DNA from: Cinclus cinclus | Lineage: Eukaryota > Chordata > Aves > Passeriformes > Cinclidae | NCBI RefSeq assembly: GCF_963662255.1 | Contig: NC_085046.1 | Location: 135,637,392 to 135,701,391, forward strand | Reading direction: 5' to 3' | Length of the DNA: 64,000 nucleotides | In this document: piece by piece, positions 48,712-62,700 of the stretch | How the letters are laid out: every line of letters begins with the position of its first letter | How positions within the stretch are numbered: position 1 is the first letter of the stretch | Notes under the pieces: generated by a model | The model's input: the letters and a program-made list of their open reading frames with translations, nothing else | Databases searched by the model: none | What the model was told of the DNA's origin: nothing | Program-made: the position numbers and the translations under genes

Positions 48712-51700
48712 GTTTTTTGGTTTAGTTTTAAAATTTTCATAACTCTGAGATTTCACTGGTTTATACTGCAGTGAACTTCTATTCTGAACAAATATACTTT
48801 GTTAGGCAATAAGTTTTAAAAAGAGATACATAGTTTTAATTCTGGTTTTTCTTTCAGAAAATCAGGTTTTACTTAAGGACACATGAACAATTTCATTAAA
48901 ATCATCCATGCATATAAATACATCATGGAAAATGTCAGGGCACACCTGTTGGAAAATCCTGCTACATTGAATGCATGCATATTCTGATCTGATTTTCTTC
49001 TGTAAGAACCTAGTCATGTAGGTGTTTGTTTCCACTGGCTCATTTTGAAAATATATCTGGATTGTTTCCATACAGGAAACTAAAGAATCAAAGACTAAGA
49101 AGTTCCTGAAAACAGACCTCAAAGTGACCTTTCAGTTCACCATCCCATAAACACAGTCAGTATTTGCAAATGTGCTTTGAGCATTCTCGTCTCTTTGGGA
49201 ACATGACGTACAGATGTGGAGGCAGACAAAGCACAGCCAATAGCACAGAAAGTCAGGGAAGGCAATTTCCACCAATAGTGAAAGTCATTAGACTGATAAA
49301 GATTTTCCTTTGCTATTGCATTCTTGGCCAGAGAGCAGCCAGTCCTGCTTCTGCTTACTCTGATTCCTGACACATCATTTCCTCCTGCTTATGACAGAAA
49401 GGTGGCCACACACCTCCATCCACAGCACTGCTTCATTCACATTTCACTTATTTGTACAGTGCCTAGGGCAGCGGAGCCCCATTCTCATTCACATGTAAAT
49501 AATTAAATAAATAAAGTCATATTCTCTCATATTTATCTCTGTGTTAAGTACTCTTAGCAACTGAATAGAATTTAAAAATCATTATTTCCTGTTTATGTTT
49601 TAGCAGCAGCAGAGTATCCCTCATGCAGTATGAAGTGTCGAGCATTCTGAAAATATCATGCAGTGCTGGACTTGATAAAGTTTTTAGAAGATTCAGAGTA
49701 TGTGGAAGAAAAATACATAAAGCAAAAGGATAATAAGGTCATGAAGTGAGAAAATATTGTTATTGTCACAAATTGGATTGCTAGGTATAGCAGCCATTAT
49801 TAGAAAGAGTGTTCGTGGGCATTTTAAACTCTTATGCCCTGTATTTGCAGAAAGCAATTTGGAATGTTGTATTTGGATTATGATAATCACATTTCCCACT
49901 GAGTTCATTAGTTTCAAAGTCAGCTTATCAGAGAACAGAAGTACATAGAAACACACAGGCAGGCATTTCAGAGTCTGCACTGCAACTTTTTTATGAAATA
50001 TTCATGTATGGTTTTACAGAAATAAGCAACATTTTTTTTTAAATTTTACTACCTTCTTTTTAAGAAAAACTGGAAAAAAAAGAAAATATTTGATCAATAT
50101 TTTTCTCATTTTCATTTGTTTTCTCAATAATTTAATAAATAAAGTTGAAAAGGTAAGGCTGAATAGGATTTTACATAACAGATAGTCTGTCAGATTCATT
50201 TGCATATTCATTTTTCCTTAAAAAACAACACATTAATTTAATACTTAGTTTAAGATTTTAATTTATTCCCTATGGAACTGAAAGAGATGGTTATGCTTGT
50301 TGCAGAAGAGCCTCCATACGAATTGATAACATACTATTCATTCAACAACTTGTTTACCTGAATCTGTTTGACATACCCAGCATCTCCCAAATTTTAAAAC
50401 AAATTAATTTGTCTGACTTTATTTTTCTCTGATTATACATTTTCATTTCATGCAAAAAAGGGAAATTTATCAGTATTAATTTTAATTAATGGGATTTAAA
50501 TTTCATTTAGAATAATGTAAACATTTGCTTGATTTTTTTTTTTTTAAGTCTCTAGAGAGAATTTTTAAAGCAGATTTTAGTGGCAAATCAGTGGATTCCT
50601 GATGCAAACTAGTTGGAAGACACGGTATTATACTTCTGGAAATAGTGCATGAACAATTAGTTATTATTCTTAAATTATTTACAAGATAAACTATTTATCA
50701 GCTTCCATTATTCTGAGCAGTCTAGTCTGGAAGTTTCAGGTTTGTTTCTTTGATATCGCTCTAAGCAATCAAATTTTCTAATGGAACTAATCCACATGCA
50801 GTATTTTATTTATTTTTTTTAAAGCAGAATCACTGTAATTTGGAAAGTTCTAAAGAATCCATATTTTACCAGGCGCTGAGCATAGCTGACAAATTCCTTT
50901 CAAAATTGCTAACTTCACAAAGCAGTGCTCTAAGTAGACTGCTGCTCTCATCAAACTTGGAAAACACAAGTTTGCTGAAAGAATTTTAAATTTATTAAAT
51001 TATTCCAGGCGGTTAAACTTAAATTATCCTGTCTTTCCCATGAAATTTCTTGGTGCCTGTGGTAACAGTTATGCTACATAGCCATTTCATTTGTCAGAAA
51101 TTGCTTGTAATGCAAACATCGACAACATTTGTGACAGTTGTAGAAAACAGAATTCAATATTTTCATATTACAGCATAAGTGGGAAGAAGTTTCGCAATAT
51201 GCAGACAAACAATATTCTTGCTTACAAAAAGCTAATGCTTTGCAAGAATGGATCAACACAGTAGAACAATGACAGAATTCATTTTTTTTCATACAGAAAG
51301 GTGGAATAGATAGCCTTGGAAATGTTTTATCCCTGATGAATATAAAAATTCACTCTCTAAACCAGAATTATGGATTTTATCTCTTTTTTTCCCCTATCAA
51401 TTGTAAATTATCTGCATGAGGGACAAGCCAAACAGCAAAACTCTTAACAAGTAAATGACAATATTATTTTTCTTGAAACAGTCATTGTATTTTGGATTTC
51501 CTTAAATTTTAACATAAAATGCTATGTTTGCAAATGATTTTGAGATCCCTATGAGAAAGTATTCTATCAGGACATTATTTACAGCCCCAGAGCCATACAA
51601 ACGCTATTCCATGGATGGTTTCTTGTCAACAGACTGAACTCTACCAAATAATTTTAGAATATATCGCAGCACCAGCTTAAAATAAAAATCCTCACTGGAG

Positions 51701-51979
51701 TCAACTTCTGATATAAAAATGGTTATATTATTTGGATTTTGTCACTAAGGCAAAATAATTTTTTCTAGGACTTTAAAGAACCAATCCTGATGTAATTATT
51801 AAATGTAGACTAGAGTGAGTATAAAGGTTAACAATGCTACTAGAAAACTTCAAATGGTGCACTTCTAATTGCTTCAACAAACTTGTGCTAATCTGGTACA
51901 GTTGACTGTTATTTGGATAGGACAAGTGGCAATGAGTGCAAGCTGCACTGCACACTTTCATAGTGATAAAATAGGGGTT
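48712..51979. other. AT-rich DNA, no gene seen
   Basis: No domain-bearing frame and no recognised repeat; poly-T near 50528-50545. Confidence 0.55.
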
Positions 51980-52163
51980 TTTTGCAGTAAGAACAATTAA
52001 TCAGTGGAAGAATTTCCCCAAGGATGTGGTGAAGTCACCCTGTGTTGAACCACTGTTCATGAGGTGACTGAACAGAGTGTCAGGTACTGTCATCTAGACT
52101 CCCTTTCCCTTGACATGTTGGAGAAGTTGATCATTCAAGGACTATTTTATGATTCTATGATCT
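51980..52163 (+). mobile_element. CR1 LINE 3' end fragment
   Basis: Starts within the AATCAGTGGAAGAATTTCCC stretch, continues through a diverged GAGGTGACTGAACAGAGTGT, and ends in TTATGATTCTATGATCT, the CR1 tail. It is strongly 5'-truncated and old. Confidence 0.85.
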
Positions 52164-55017
52164 AATATAAAAGTAATTGTGCTTCATACCTACTGCATGT
52201 AATTCTGGAAGATAGAATTTTAATACACTTATTGTAAGCATGGTAAAACAGATCTACTTTGATGAATTTCCCAGATGGCAAAATTATTGTCTATATGTTT
52301 TTAAAATAGGAAGAAAATATTTTATGACACCTTAATTAATTTAGATTTGGCCCTCTGTGTTTCTGGGTTTGGTTCTATCCTGTAGTCATTTTTCAACATC
52401 AGAAAATCCCTACAATCACTGGAATTTTTTCTAAATAATGGACAGTCCCAGTGCAGTTCAGTCTGCCATGTCTACTTTCTTCTCTGTTTCTATATCAAAC
52501 ATAAATTGTCTTGCTGTGACCAGTGTCATTTGGTCAAGTTATTGGCCACATAATCAATGAAATAGTTTATTTCAATTCTAGACGTTGCTCAACAGAATAC
52601 TCTAGTTTTATTAGGACTCCACAGAAACTCAGTGTTAGGGAAGTACAAATGTGCATTAACAATACAGCTAAAACATTCAAACATGCTCACACAGAGGTGA
52701 TAAACCTGGCTAAGGATGTGAGATATTGCAAACAAACAAATCCATGGTCAATTTTTCACTATGTAGTGAATTTCTTATATAATATCTTGTATAATATATT
52801 TATTACATATATCTATGCATATGTAATCTTATATATAAATACATATAATGTATAAAAGCATTAGTGCTTTTAAAAATTAACTCTATGCTGTGCCTTCATT
52901 TGTCACACTCAGTCCAGGAGGAAAAAGAGCTATTTCACTTTGTCCATTTATTGTTCTTTTGGCCTGTAATTTATCATAGAATCTCTTTATCATGAAGGAA
53001 CATGGGGTGTCACCTTATATTTGCCTGTGATGAAATTAAAAATATATAACTCTTACAGAAATTTTCTATATCATTGACACACTTTTGTCATTTTTATGTT
53101 CATAATTCCATTCCTAGCCATGAAGACTGCGGAAGTCCAAAGAATTCCAGATCTGTCATATTTTCAGAAGTAGAGTGCCAATTGGCCATTGATAATTTTG
53201 TTTTGAAGGCCTTTAAGTGGGAGAAAAGTTGAAAGATGAAGTCTAGAGTAATAAGGGAGTTGGGATTCTCTCTGGTTTTATATAAATCCATATATCTGTA
53301 TTTATATTTGTCTTGATCTAGATGGATATATACAGAGAGAGGGAGAAGAAAAAGACTGTAAAGTTTCTGTTTCTGAATTTTTCAACTAGGAAAAATGCCC
53401 TGAATCTCAATGTCATTGACACCTCTTTAACTTCATTTTTGTCCAGTCTTAAGAGTAAGAATATTAATTATTACTCTCATACAGTCTGAAAAAGCATTTG
53501 TTGAAATGCAAAGAGTAAAGGAAGAGTCCAGTTTTTCCTAGGGATAAAATAGAAAATGCATTTGTTTGTGCTATCATTTACCTATCATTCAATCAAATTC
53601 TTTTCCCTTGATTACTTACATGAGGTACTCCTTCCACTCGTGAAATATGAAATGTAAAATGCACATACATAATGGTTTTCCAAAGACACTTAATAAAGAT
53701 GACTGTGTGGTGATAGAACAGTGCTATTTGCCCTACCACATTACAAACATAAGTAATTTTCACTTTCAGATGACAAACACTACCCTAATGCCATCTGAGA
53801 AACATATTTTCTCCACAGCAGCATCTGGCTCATTGGCAGACTCTTCAAGCAGTTGCATTCACATCCTCTGCACTGCCTGTACATCTCTCATGTCATTATG
53901 TTGATAATTTGTCTGGGTTACCGTGCCCTTCTGTTAAAACTTCCATTTGTTCAATATATTAATTTATTAATCAGCTAATTGTTGTACATATGATTCCATC
54001 TTTATAATCATTCATGGTTAAAATCAGTGATTACACATTTCTGCAGCATGTCCAGTTTGATTCTTGTGTGAGTCAGCATAAAACAGAAGTCTCAATCAAT
54101 TCTTTAAGAGGGGTGAATTCTAAGAGAAGTTAAAATAGCACTTTTTCTGGTATGTGCACATTTTTTTTTATAATAGTCTTAATAATTCTGTTACCAACAA
54201 GCACAAATGCTTTTTCAACTTTAAAAGATATCTCAAGTGTAAGTAAATATATGTCATAGGAAAACTATCCCCTTAAATGGGTTATACTTTGAGGAGAAGA
54301 TTACAAAAAAATATAGTTATCACTATGGGTGTTTGTGATTACAGCACTGAATGCCTGTAGTACTGACATCAACAAATAAATGAAAACAAATAAAGCAAAA
54401 CAAAACAAAAATACTAGAAGGAATCAGAAATAAGTAAGACTATCATAAAGAAAAGTTATAGATTTAAATCAAATACCCACCGTACTCTGTGTCCTGTCTT
54501 TAGAAGCAGCAAATAGATACCTGGAGTATAGGAACGATGCAAGCACTCCAAGTATCTCTCCCAGGCACATCCTAAGTTGCTCAGGAATTTCTGAAATTTA
54601 ACAATATTTTTAAGTAGCCAGCAATTATCAAAAAAATTTCAGTCACAGATAATTTGAAATCTCTTTTGTGTTTGAACATCAATGATTTGCAAATATGATC
54701 TGATTCATAACATGCAGCTACAGCAAAGACTGTGTAGCACATTTTCTGATATATTCTAGAATTCAGGTATACAAAAAGAAAAAAAAAAGATAAAATAATA
54801 GCTTCTCAAATGTGTAGGTGTTTGGGAAGTTAGAGGTGAAATGGAAATAACATGCAGTCTAACTAGCAATCTGTTGCTACAGTAATCCACTACAAAGATC
54901 ATCATAATCTGAGTCCAAAACCCAGTGTTACTAATAATATTTGCACACCTGAAATTTATTCCTATCTACATAAGAATGAGTTAAAATTGAGTAAAATCGT
55001 ACTTTGGAATCCACAAT
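52164..55017. other. AT-rich DNA, no gene seen
   Basis: Includes a TA-rich stretch at 52770-52860 with a perfect 9-bp inverted repeat (52802-52827). No exon-like or repeat sequence was recognised otherwise. The 52523-52855 plus-strand frame ends in this TA-rich DNA and has no domain. Confidence 0.55.
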
Positions 55018-55550
55018 TAATCACAGAACTATAGAAACATAGACTATTCTTACCGGAAGGCACCACCAAAATCTATCTTTGGCCCTGCGCAGCACTATCC
55101 CAGAGTCACCCCATGTGCCCAAGAGCATTGTCCAAACTCTCCTTAAACTCTCTCAGGCTGGTGCTGTGACCACTTCCATGGGGAGCTGCTCCAGCGCCCA
55201 GCCTCTCTCTGGGTGAAGAACCTTTTTCTAATATCCAATATAACCCCTCCTGACAGAGTTTCTTGCCATTCCCTTGAGTCCTACCACAGGTCACCAGACA
55301 GAAAGGGTCAGTGCCTACCTCTCCACTTCTCTTTATGAGGAAGCTGAAGATCCCAATGACATCTTCCCTCAGTCTCCTCTTCTTCAGGCTGAAAAAGTCA
55401 AGTGACCTCAGTCATTCTTTATGCAGCTTCCCCTCAGGGCCCTTCACCATCTCCACAGACCCTCATCTGAGGATGCTCTCCCATAGTTTTATATCTGTCT
55501 TATACTGTAGTGCCCAATCCTGCACACAGGACTCAAGGTGAGTAGAGGGC
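55018..55550 (-). mobile_element. CR1 LINE 3' fragment, minus orientation
   Basis: Plus strand begins AATCACAGAACTATAGAAAC (reverse complement of the tail). It then shows GGCTGGTGCTGTGACCACTT, GGGTGAAGAACCTTTTTCTA, CAGTCTCCTCTTCTTCAGGC and CCCAATCCTGCACACAGGAC in the correct CR1 order. It belongs to an older CR1 subtype than the 40.8-kb copy, judging from its variant 3' sequence. Confidence 0.92.
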
Positions 55551-58299
55551 AAAATATGAAATATGTAAATATTTAGATTTAAGAAATAATTGAAACCAGC
55601 CTAAACTGGAAGCCACATATCTTTTTTAGGGTTTTTTAAATGTTTGTTTGGTTGTTTTTGGTTTTTTTTGGTAAAACACCTGAATGAATTTGATGTAGCA
55701 CTGTTGCATAATTACTCCTGAAGAGAAACAAGTTCCTCTTTACTTTTTATTTAGTAAATAATAGAATTAACATTTTAAGATACTTTTGATTATTACTTTG
55801 TGCTTGGTCTGTATATTTGTGCTGAAATGCATTTCTGCTCTAAGATATTCCTCTCTTTTGCTTGTAAATACACATATTTTGTGGGCAGATATCAAGGATT
55901 TATGACTTGAAATTGTACATTAAGTAGTATTATATAACAGTATAATAAGTAAGTTTTCAACAGTAGAGATTGGTGCATATGTGCAAAAAGAATTAGTTCA
56001 TTAAACATTTCTGAAATATATTGATCATATTACTGTGAATTGAAGTAATTGTACAAGATAAAGACTTGAATTTAGCAAGGTTTGTTCACAGTAAAATAAT
56101 TTATTTTGTTCTCTATCGTAATCACTGTCCAAGTGTTTTTTTTCCAAAGTTTCCCTATTACACCAACTCTTCCTTTGTCACTTCTACTGTCTTTCTCATA
56201 ATTTTCATTTTTAATGTTCCTTCAAAATTCATTCCAACTCCCAACTAAACTTGAAGTACATCTTTTAAGCTGGAAGTTATTATGTCAATAAGTTATTAAT
56301 AGTAAACATTATTCACTGTGAATTCCCTCAAATATACTTTTCTACTATTTCTGATCATATTCATCTTCCTTTTCATAAATTTAGAACGCAGCACATGAAC
56401 TTGTACTATGGTTATACGGTGGAAAAAATATTTAAGAATGTGGTGATAAAACTTTATAGTTTTGATGCAATTATCTTGAAAATATAAAGATCTAATATGT
56501 AAGAATGTTCTATCTTACTATACCTTCTGTTGGAGAATTTTATTAGGTTGCACATTTATCCATTTTTGAACGAACATTGAAATCATAAGCTTTTCTTATA
56601 AGCATTTTTTAAGAAAGTGTTAAAAAACTGAAAAAGTGTTTAAAAAGTGTTAATTTATTTCCTCCTGATGTATCATATTAATAGAGCATCAGATGTGCCT
56701 CAAATAGCACTGAATTAAACTTATTACTGCCTAGCTATGGACATTTCATTAACTAGATTTTTTTTTTTTCGTAAGGAAAGAAGTTATGGAGAGAGAGTAT
56801 TGCATGCCAATAATTTCACTCTACTAGTATTAAAAATAATAAATTGCTGGTGGAACAGAGTTATTCTAAGGTATACGGTACCATAATTCTAGCAGAAAAA
56901 TTAACCTAAACAGTTACTGAAAAATTTTCATTTACACCCCCAGAATTATTATAAAGATGTAATGGGTTTGATTTTCACCAAATTTTGTATATATTTCTAC
57001 CTAACAGTAAAATTAAGATTCTTTAAAAAAAAATAAAAGAAGAAGAAAAAAGAAAATTTGCTTCTTACTATCACAAAAACAATACTGACCAAGATTTTGG
57101 TTGAAATGTAAATAATTACCCAATGATTTTTAATTTGCATCAACAAAATGAAGGGTTGCATATACTTTACTATCATAAAAGCAAAAGCTATTGAATTATG
57201 ATCATTTAATGAATTATCATGCATCAACTAAGCCTGAATAGCTGCCTGCCTCAATTACACCACTTCAGTTCTGAAGTAGTTTTCTAAAAGCACCATTGAG
57301 TCCGTGAGCAACAGTTCTAGAATGTGTTAAAGAAATCACATCTTGCCACACGATCAGTTAATAAGCTGTAAACAGCACAAGAAATCGATCTTAAGTATTC
57401 ATAAGACAGATATAAGAACTTCAATGCAACTAAATATTTAGTAAATCTATAGCAAAATATTTGTAGCTTATTAGATTTACAAAATAACCAGACAGAAATT
57501 TGCTGAGAGAAAAACTTTGAATGCATCCCGTCATGTACTTCCTATGTGAGTAAATATGCTTTTAAAATTAACATAACTGGAAAAGTAATCACTGAAGTGA
57601 TCATTAAATCAAGATGGGCATTATATATTTTTACCAACAGCAATAACAACTGACAAATTCTTACAGTGGAGTAACTTTGTCTAATCATCATGAAATTGGT
57701 CCATTACTTTCAGTATTCTTTTAAATGCTTATCCTTTAAAGAGAGGTATGGTTTGCAACATTTCTGTCCCCCTCTTCCCTCTGAGGGAAAAACTATAATT
57801 ATATGAAGTGTACCCACTAAACTCTCTTTCATGCAGGCAAAAAATCTTTTGCTGAGCAATGATTTATTAAGTGTCGGCTTTCTAAAACCACAATGACATT
57901 TTACTTCAAGTATGATTTATGAGCACTAACACTTTTGGAAAGCTTCCTGAGTTTCATAGTTTGTACATTTTTACATCTGCGTAATGCCTCCAGTTTTTAA
58001 AATTAGTATGCCGGTAGGGTATTACAGAAAGCTTAGAGTAAACACCTTTCGCTTTAAATTTTAATTTTTTTTTCTTCTGTTGAAGAAAGAATTTTCTGGG
58101 CTGTATTGGAGGAATAGATTAAAACTGGGGACAGATAAGACTGAAACACTTTATATGTTCTTTGGCTCAGCAAAGGGATGAAAATATAAAACTTCCTCCT
58201 ACAAGGTTACCTTGGCCCTTGTGTTAAAAGGCAGGATTCAAGGAAGACATCTGCTAGCAGTGAAAGAGGTATGAATCAAGGATTACTTCTGAGAACTTG
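55551..58299. other. AT-rich DNA, no gene seen
   Basis: A T/G-rich tract lies at about 55624-55670. A small tandem AAAAAGTGTTA motif occurs near 56616-56655. No coding region was recognised. Confidence 0.55.
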
Positions 58300-59766
58300 A
58301 GCCATGTAAGTCTATGGGATGGACGCATTGTATCCAAGGGTGGTGAGAGCTGGCCAGTCTCCTTGCAAGGCAACTAGCATTTTGAAGAGTTTTTTTTTAT
58401 GAGGGGATTATCCAATCAGTGGGAGAATCCAAATGTTTTACCCATCTATTAAAAACCTTGGAGATAATTTAGAGAGATACAGGCTGGTCAGCCTCCCCAC
58501 AGTCCCTGAGAAATTCAGGGAATGGATCCTTCTGAAATTTCTGGGCACTTGGAAAAGAAAAACTTGGTTAGGAATAGCCATCATGAACTCATCAAGAACA
58601 AATCATTCCCGACCAACTCAATTGCTTTTCTATTTTTATATAAGAGGGCACTGAATGCCATTATTTTAGTCTTTAGCATGCCTATTGTCACTCTGTCCCA
58701 ACAGTATTCTTGTGTCCAGGTAGGGATATTTTTTGGGTGCATAGATAACCAGTTAGGAAAAGGAAAAAAATAATTAAAAAAAAAAGTGTTTGAATTATTG
58801 GACTCAGGGCAAAACATTTAATGGATGATATTCTACCTGGGTGCTGGCAACAAGAGCAGTGGCTCAGAGGTCTGTCCTGGGACTGATCCTATTTAATGTA
58901 CTTATAAAAGAGTGAGCAGTGTCAGTGTGCCCTTATCAAGTTTGAAATGGCACCAAACTGGGTAGGTGGACTAGTCACTGTGCTTGAGGACAGGAATGCC
59001 ATCAAGGAGACCTAGACAGGCTGGATGAGGAGATCAAAAGGAGCCATGGGTTGTCCCCAATGGGACACCCTGTGCTTTGCAAGAAAAAATCTCTGACAGC
59101 ATGACAGGGTAGGGTCTGATGGCCTGGAAAGCAGATCTACTCAAAAGGCCCTGGGCATCTTTCCAGACAGCAAGCTGATCATCACCCAGCAGTGTGCACT
59201 GGCAGCAAAGACAGCCAAGAGCCTCCTGTGCTGTGTTAACAGAAGTGCAGCCAGTACATCAAGGGAAATTATTGTTTTTCTTTAGTCAGCTCTCATTAGA
59301 CTGCATCTAGAGTCCTATGTCTAATTTTCATTGCAAACAGATATAAATCAAAAATCTAGGGAGAGTATAGTGAAAAGCCACTATGCTAACCACTATGACT
59401 TTCCTTGTGAGGAGAGATTAATTCAGTGTGGAGAAGGGATGACTATGGGGAAACCTCATAGATGTCATTAAACATCTATAGGGAGGTCATCAAGATAGGA
59501 AAGTATCTTTGCAAGGGCTCCTAAGAGGACAGAGATGATAGGCATAAGTTAAAAGAAGAAAGGTTCAGACTATACAAAAACTTCTAAGTAATGATCACAG
59601 GCAAGTAATGAGCACAGTCATGAACAGCTTGTCTAGAGAGTCTCTGCAGTCTCCAGTCCAGAGCATCCATGTTTGACTTTATGGCTGACCCTGCTTTGAG
59701 CTAGAGTTGGGATTAACAGCCTCCTGTGGTCTATGTCACTCCAAACGATTGCATGATTCTCTATAT
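58300..59766 (+). mobile_element. Long, old CR1 LINE fragment including RT region
   Basis: At nearly 1.5 kb this is the longest CR1 piece in the window. A frame at 58433-58654 contains LERYRLVSLPTVPEK, like the CR1 motif NYRPVSLTSVPGK, which opens the reverse-transcriptase domain. Later sequence (GCTCAGAGGTCTGTCCTGGG then ACTGATCCTATTTAATG) corresponds to the G-S-V-L-G-P-I-L-F-N region, and GTTGGGATTAACAGCCTCCT near the end to the 3' region. It ends GATTGCATGATTCTCTATAT, a decayed tail. Many frameshifts and an AT-rich insertion (about 58735-58800) make it inactive. Confidence 0.9.
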
Positions 59767-62700
59767 TTCCATACATAAGATTAAATAAATGCTGTAATAC
59801 TCATTTTGCATGAGTCAGGAATAAATACTGTCCTTCATTTCTAGTACTACATAGAAGTACTCTCAAAGCACTTAAGTATGAAACCTTAACTGCCCTGAAA
59901 CAGCCTCACACATAACTCCCTTGTGTAAACCCAGACCAGGGCCTTCAATCCCAACCTGAATTATTTTGTAGGTAAAATGCACAGTTTCCTTATGTATTGA
60001 CTTTTAACATGATTTCCATGGGCTGCGAAACACCAGTAGCAAAGTATAATTTCAAATACTTTACGAGTGATTTCTACCTTCTTCAGTGGATATGACGAAC
60101 TCCCACTTCAAATTCAGAGCAGCTTCATAAGTAGTGCAGAACAGAGATAAGGTTTAGTTAATTCAAATAGCCCATGTTATATGAATGGCTACCTTCACTT
60201 TTCTTCACATAATTACCTCTCTTACCTTGCAAGGTATACAAAGTAAAAAGCAGAATGAATGAGATTGCTCTTTTGCACATTTAAAAATCTTCCATCAAAT
60301 ATGCATTATAAATTTCTAATGACCTAGTAAGAAATTGTGTTTAAGAGCTGCTATCATTCTTTATTTATCATACCCAGCCGCTAATGCTTTGATTGGAAGA
60401 TTCTTGATGAATTTGAAGCATATTTTGCTTTGAATATAGAATTGCTTTTATTTCACTCAGAAGAAAACCAAAGGGCAATAACTGAAATAAATAACTCAAA
60501 ATTCTATGGCAGTAAAGAAACCAGTATATAGTACTCACATGGGGGTCCAAATAGTGGATAGAATTTTAGAAAAAAACACAGTAAGCATAGGCTGTGCTGT
60601 GCTGTAACAGCATGGTTCTGCTCTACATCTGCTACACTTGGATGTGTCAAAGACAGTAATTTGAGACTGGCTTTGGGCACACCATATTAAATAATTAAGG
60701 TCTCAGTGAAACATATTTGAAGTTTTTAAATAGGGTTCAGTGTTATTTATAAGAATAGTAAATTTAGAATTAAGTCACGCCTTTCTATATTTTTTTTAAA
60801 ACAATTGAGATTTTTTTAGCTCTCCATGAGTTTGGAATGGCACTGAAGATGACCAAATGTTTTCAGGAAAATCGATCTTTCATTTCCTAGTGTAAGAAAG
60901 GAGTCACTTCATGCTCTGATATTTAACATGGTATATATGTGAAGAGAAAAAAAGAATGAGACTTGCATATATTATCTTAATCTCCCTCCACTGTAATTTG
61001 CTTTCTTCAAGGAAAAAATGCCTAAAACAAAGGAGAAAAAACCCAGAAACGTTTATGCTTTTATTCCAAGATCCATAGTGTTAAGTAATTTGAAATCCTT
61101 TTAAATCTGACCAACAATGTCCTCAGCATCCAGATATTGTCTCTGTACAAACAGAAAAGAAAAATCAACACGTTTCTTCAAAACTTTGGAGAAATGTTTC
61201 TTTCTGTCAACAAGTGATGTCATCATCCAGAAAAAAGGAACATGTTCAAAGTCTCGGTAAGGAGTAGGGATAGGCTGTTGACCCTTTTGGAGGCAGAGTA
61301 AAGAGGACTTTGACTGGAGAAAAACATTTTTCTGAAAATTCATTTAAAGTCACACTGAACTCTCCTCTGGTATTTCTATTGTGAGTATGACAGTAGACCA
61401 AGACTCAGAAAAATGTTATTCTCTGTTAATGGCACATCATTTGACAGAAGAACGTCCTAAAGTTGTTGCATAGAAAATACTTCATAAGTGTATTATGTGC
61501 ATTGAAAATTAGCTGTTTAAAATTGTTGGTATGGTAGTTCTCATCTCATATAAAGACCACCAAATGCAATGCAAGCAAAGCATAAAACATTGACTTGTAG
61601 CTGAAAAAAATCTAGGAAAATTTCCTACTGTGTTAAAGCCAACGAGGCACTCTTTTTTATTTGGCTTTGTAGTGCTCCTGCACAGGGTGGATTGTTATCC
61701 AGTTCAAGTATGGGCAACATTTTAACACCTTGATCACAAATGTAGAGATTATTTCAGTCTGGTCAACATGTGACATAATAATAACCTGAATCGTATTGTA
61801 CCTGTTTCCAAGTTAACATCACAGATTTTTTTTGTTAAAATCAGTGATCAGTTTTCAGGTTTCCCCCCTTTCCTTTATCTGTTTTGCATGCAAACCTTTA
61901 CATGTACATCAAATGGTACCTTAAAGAAGGGATGATCCTGACCCTTCTATATACTTTTACTGATTTTTTGTCTGCTTATATCTTTTTTTATCAATAAAAT
62001 AAAATGTAAAGTTGCTACCAAAACAGTCGTATATTATCTGTTTCCACTTCCGCAGTTTGCTCTGTTTCCGAAAAATCTACTACTTACTACACCTTATTCT
62101 ATGTGACTAACTAGACAATGCTGGAGGGTAAACTACTCAGTAGAGAAAGCAGATACATTCTTGCCTAACAGATGTTCCAATGATAATTTCCTTCTACTCT
62201 TTCAAAACCTTGAAGTTTTAAAGGATATTTTTAGACAAGATGGCTATTTTGTTTGAAGGAGATTAAGTTCTTGTATGTTCTATTCATATGGCAGGGCCAA
62301 GAACTGGGGAGTTTCCAGTACAGAGCCATAGACAAGCAGCTAAAAACTGAAGAAGTTTCATTTTTGATCACTCCAAGTGGAACCATAAGAGCCAATGACT
62401 AAAATATGTTGCATAGGAAATAAATTGTTGTTAACATGAGGTAGAGGTGTTGCGTAATATTTGGGCTGCACAGCCACTTTCCAAGATGGATAAGACCTTA
62501 GGTAGTGTCTTAAAAATTCCCAGTGTAGGAATATTATTATCAAAAAAGATTTTTTTACAAATGAATGCTTTCAAATTTTAAGTAGGAAATGGATTATTTA
62601 AATTAATTGAAGATAATTTAATTTAATTTAATTTAATTTAATTTAATTATTTTGAAATATGTAATTATATTGTGATTTGATACACCCTGAAATACCATCT

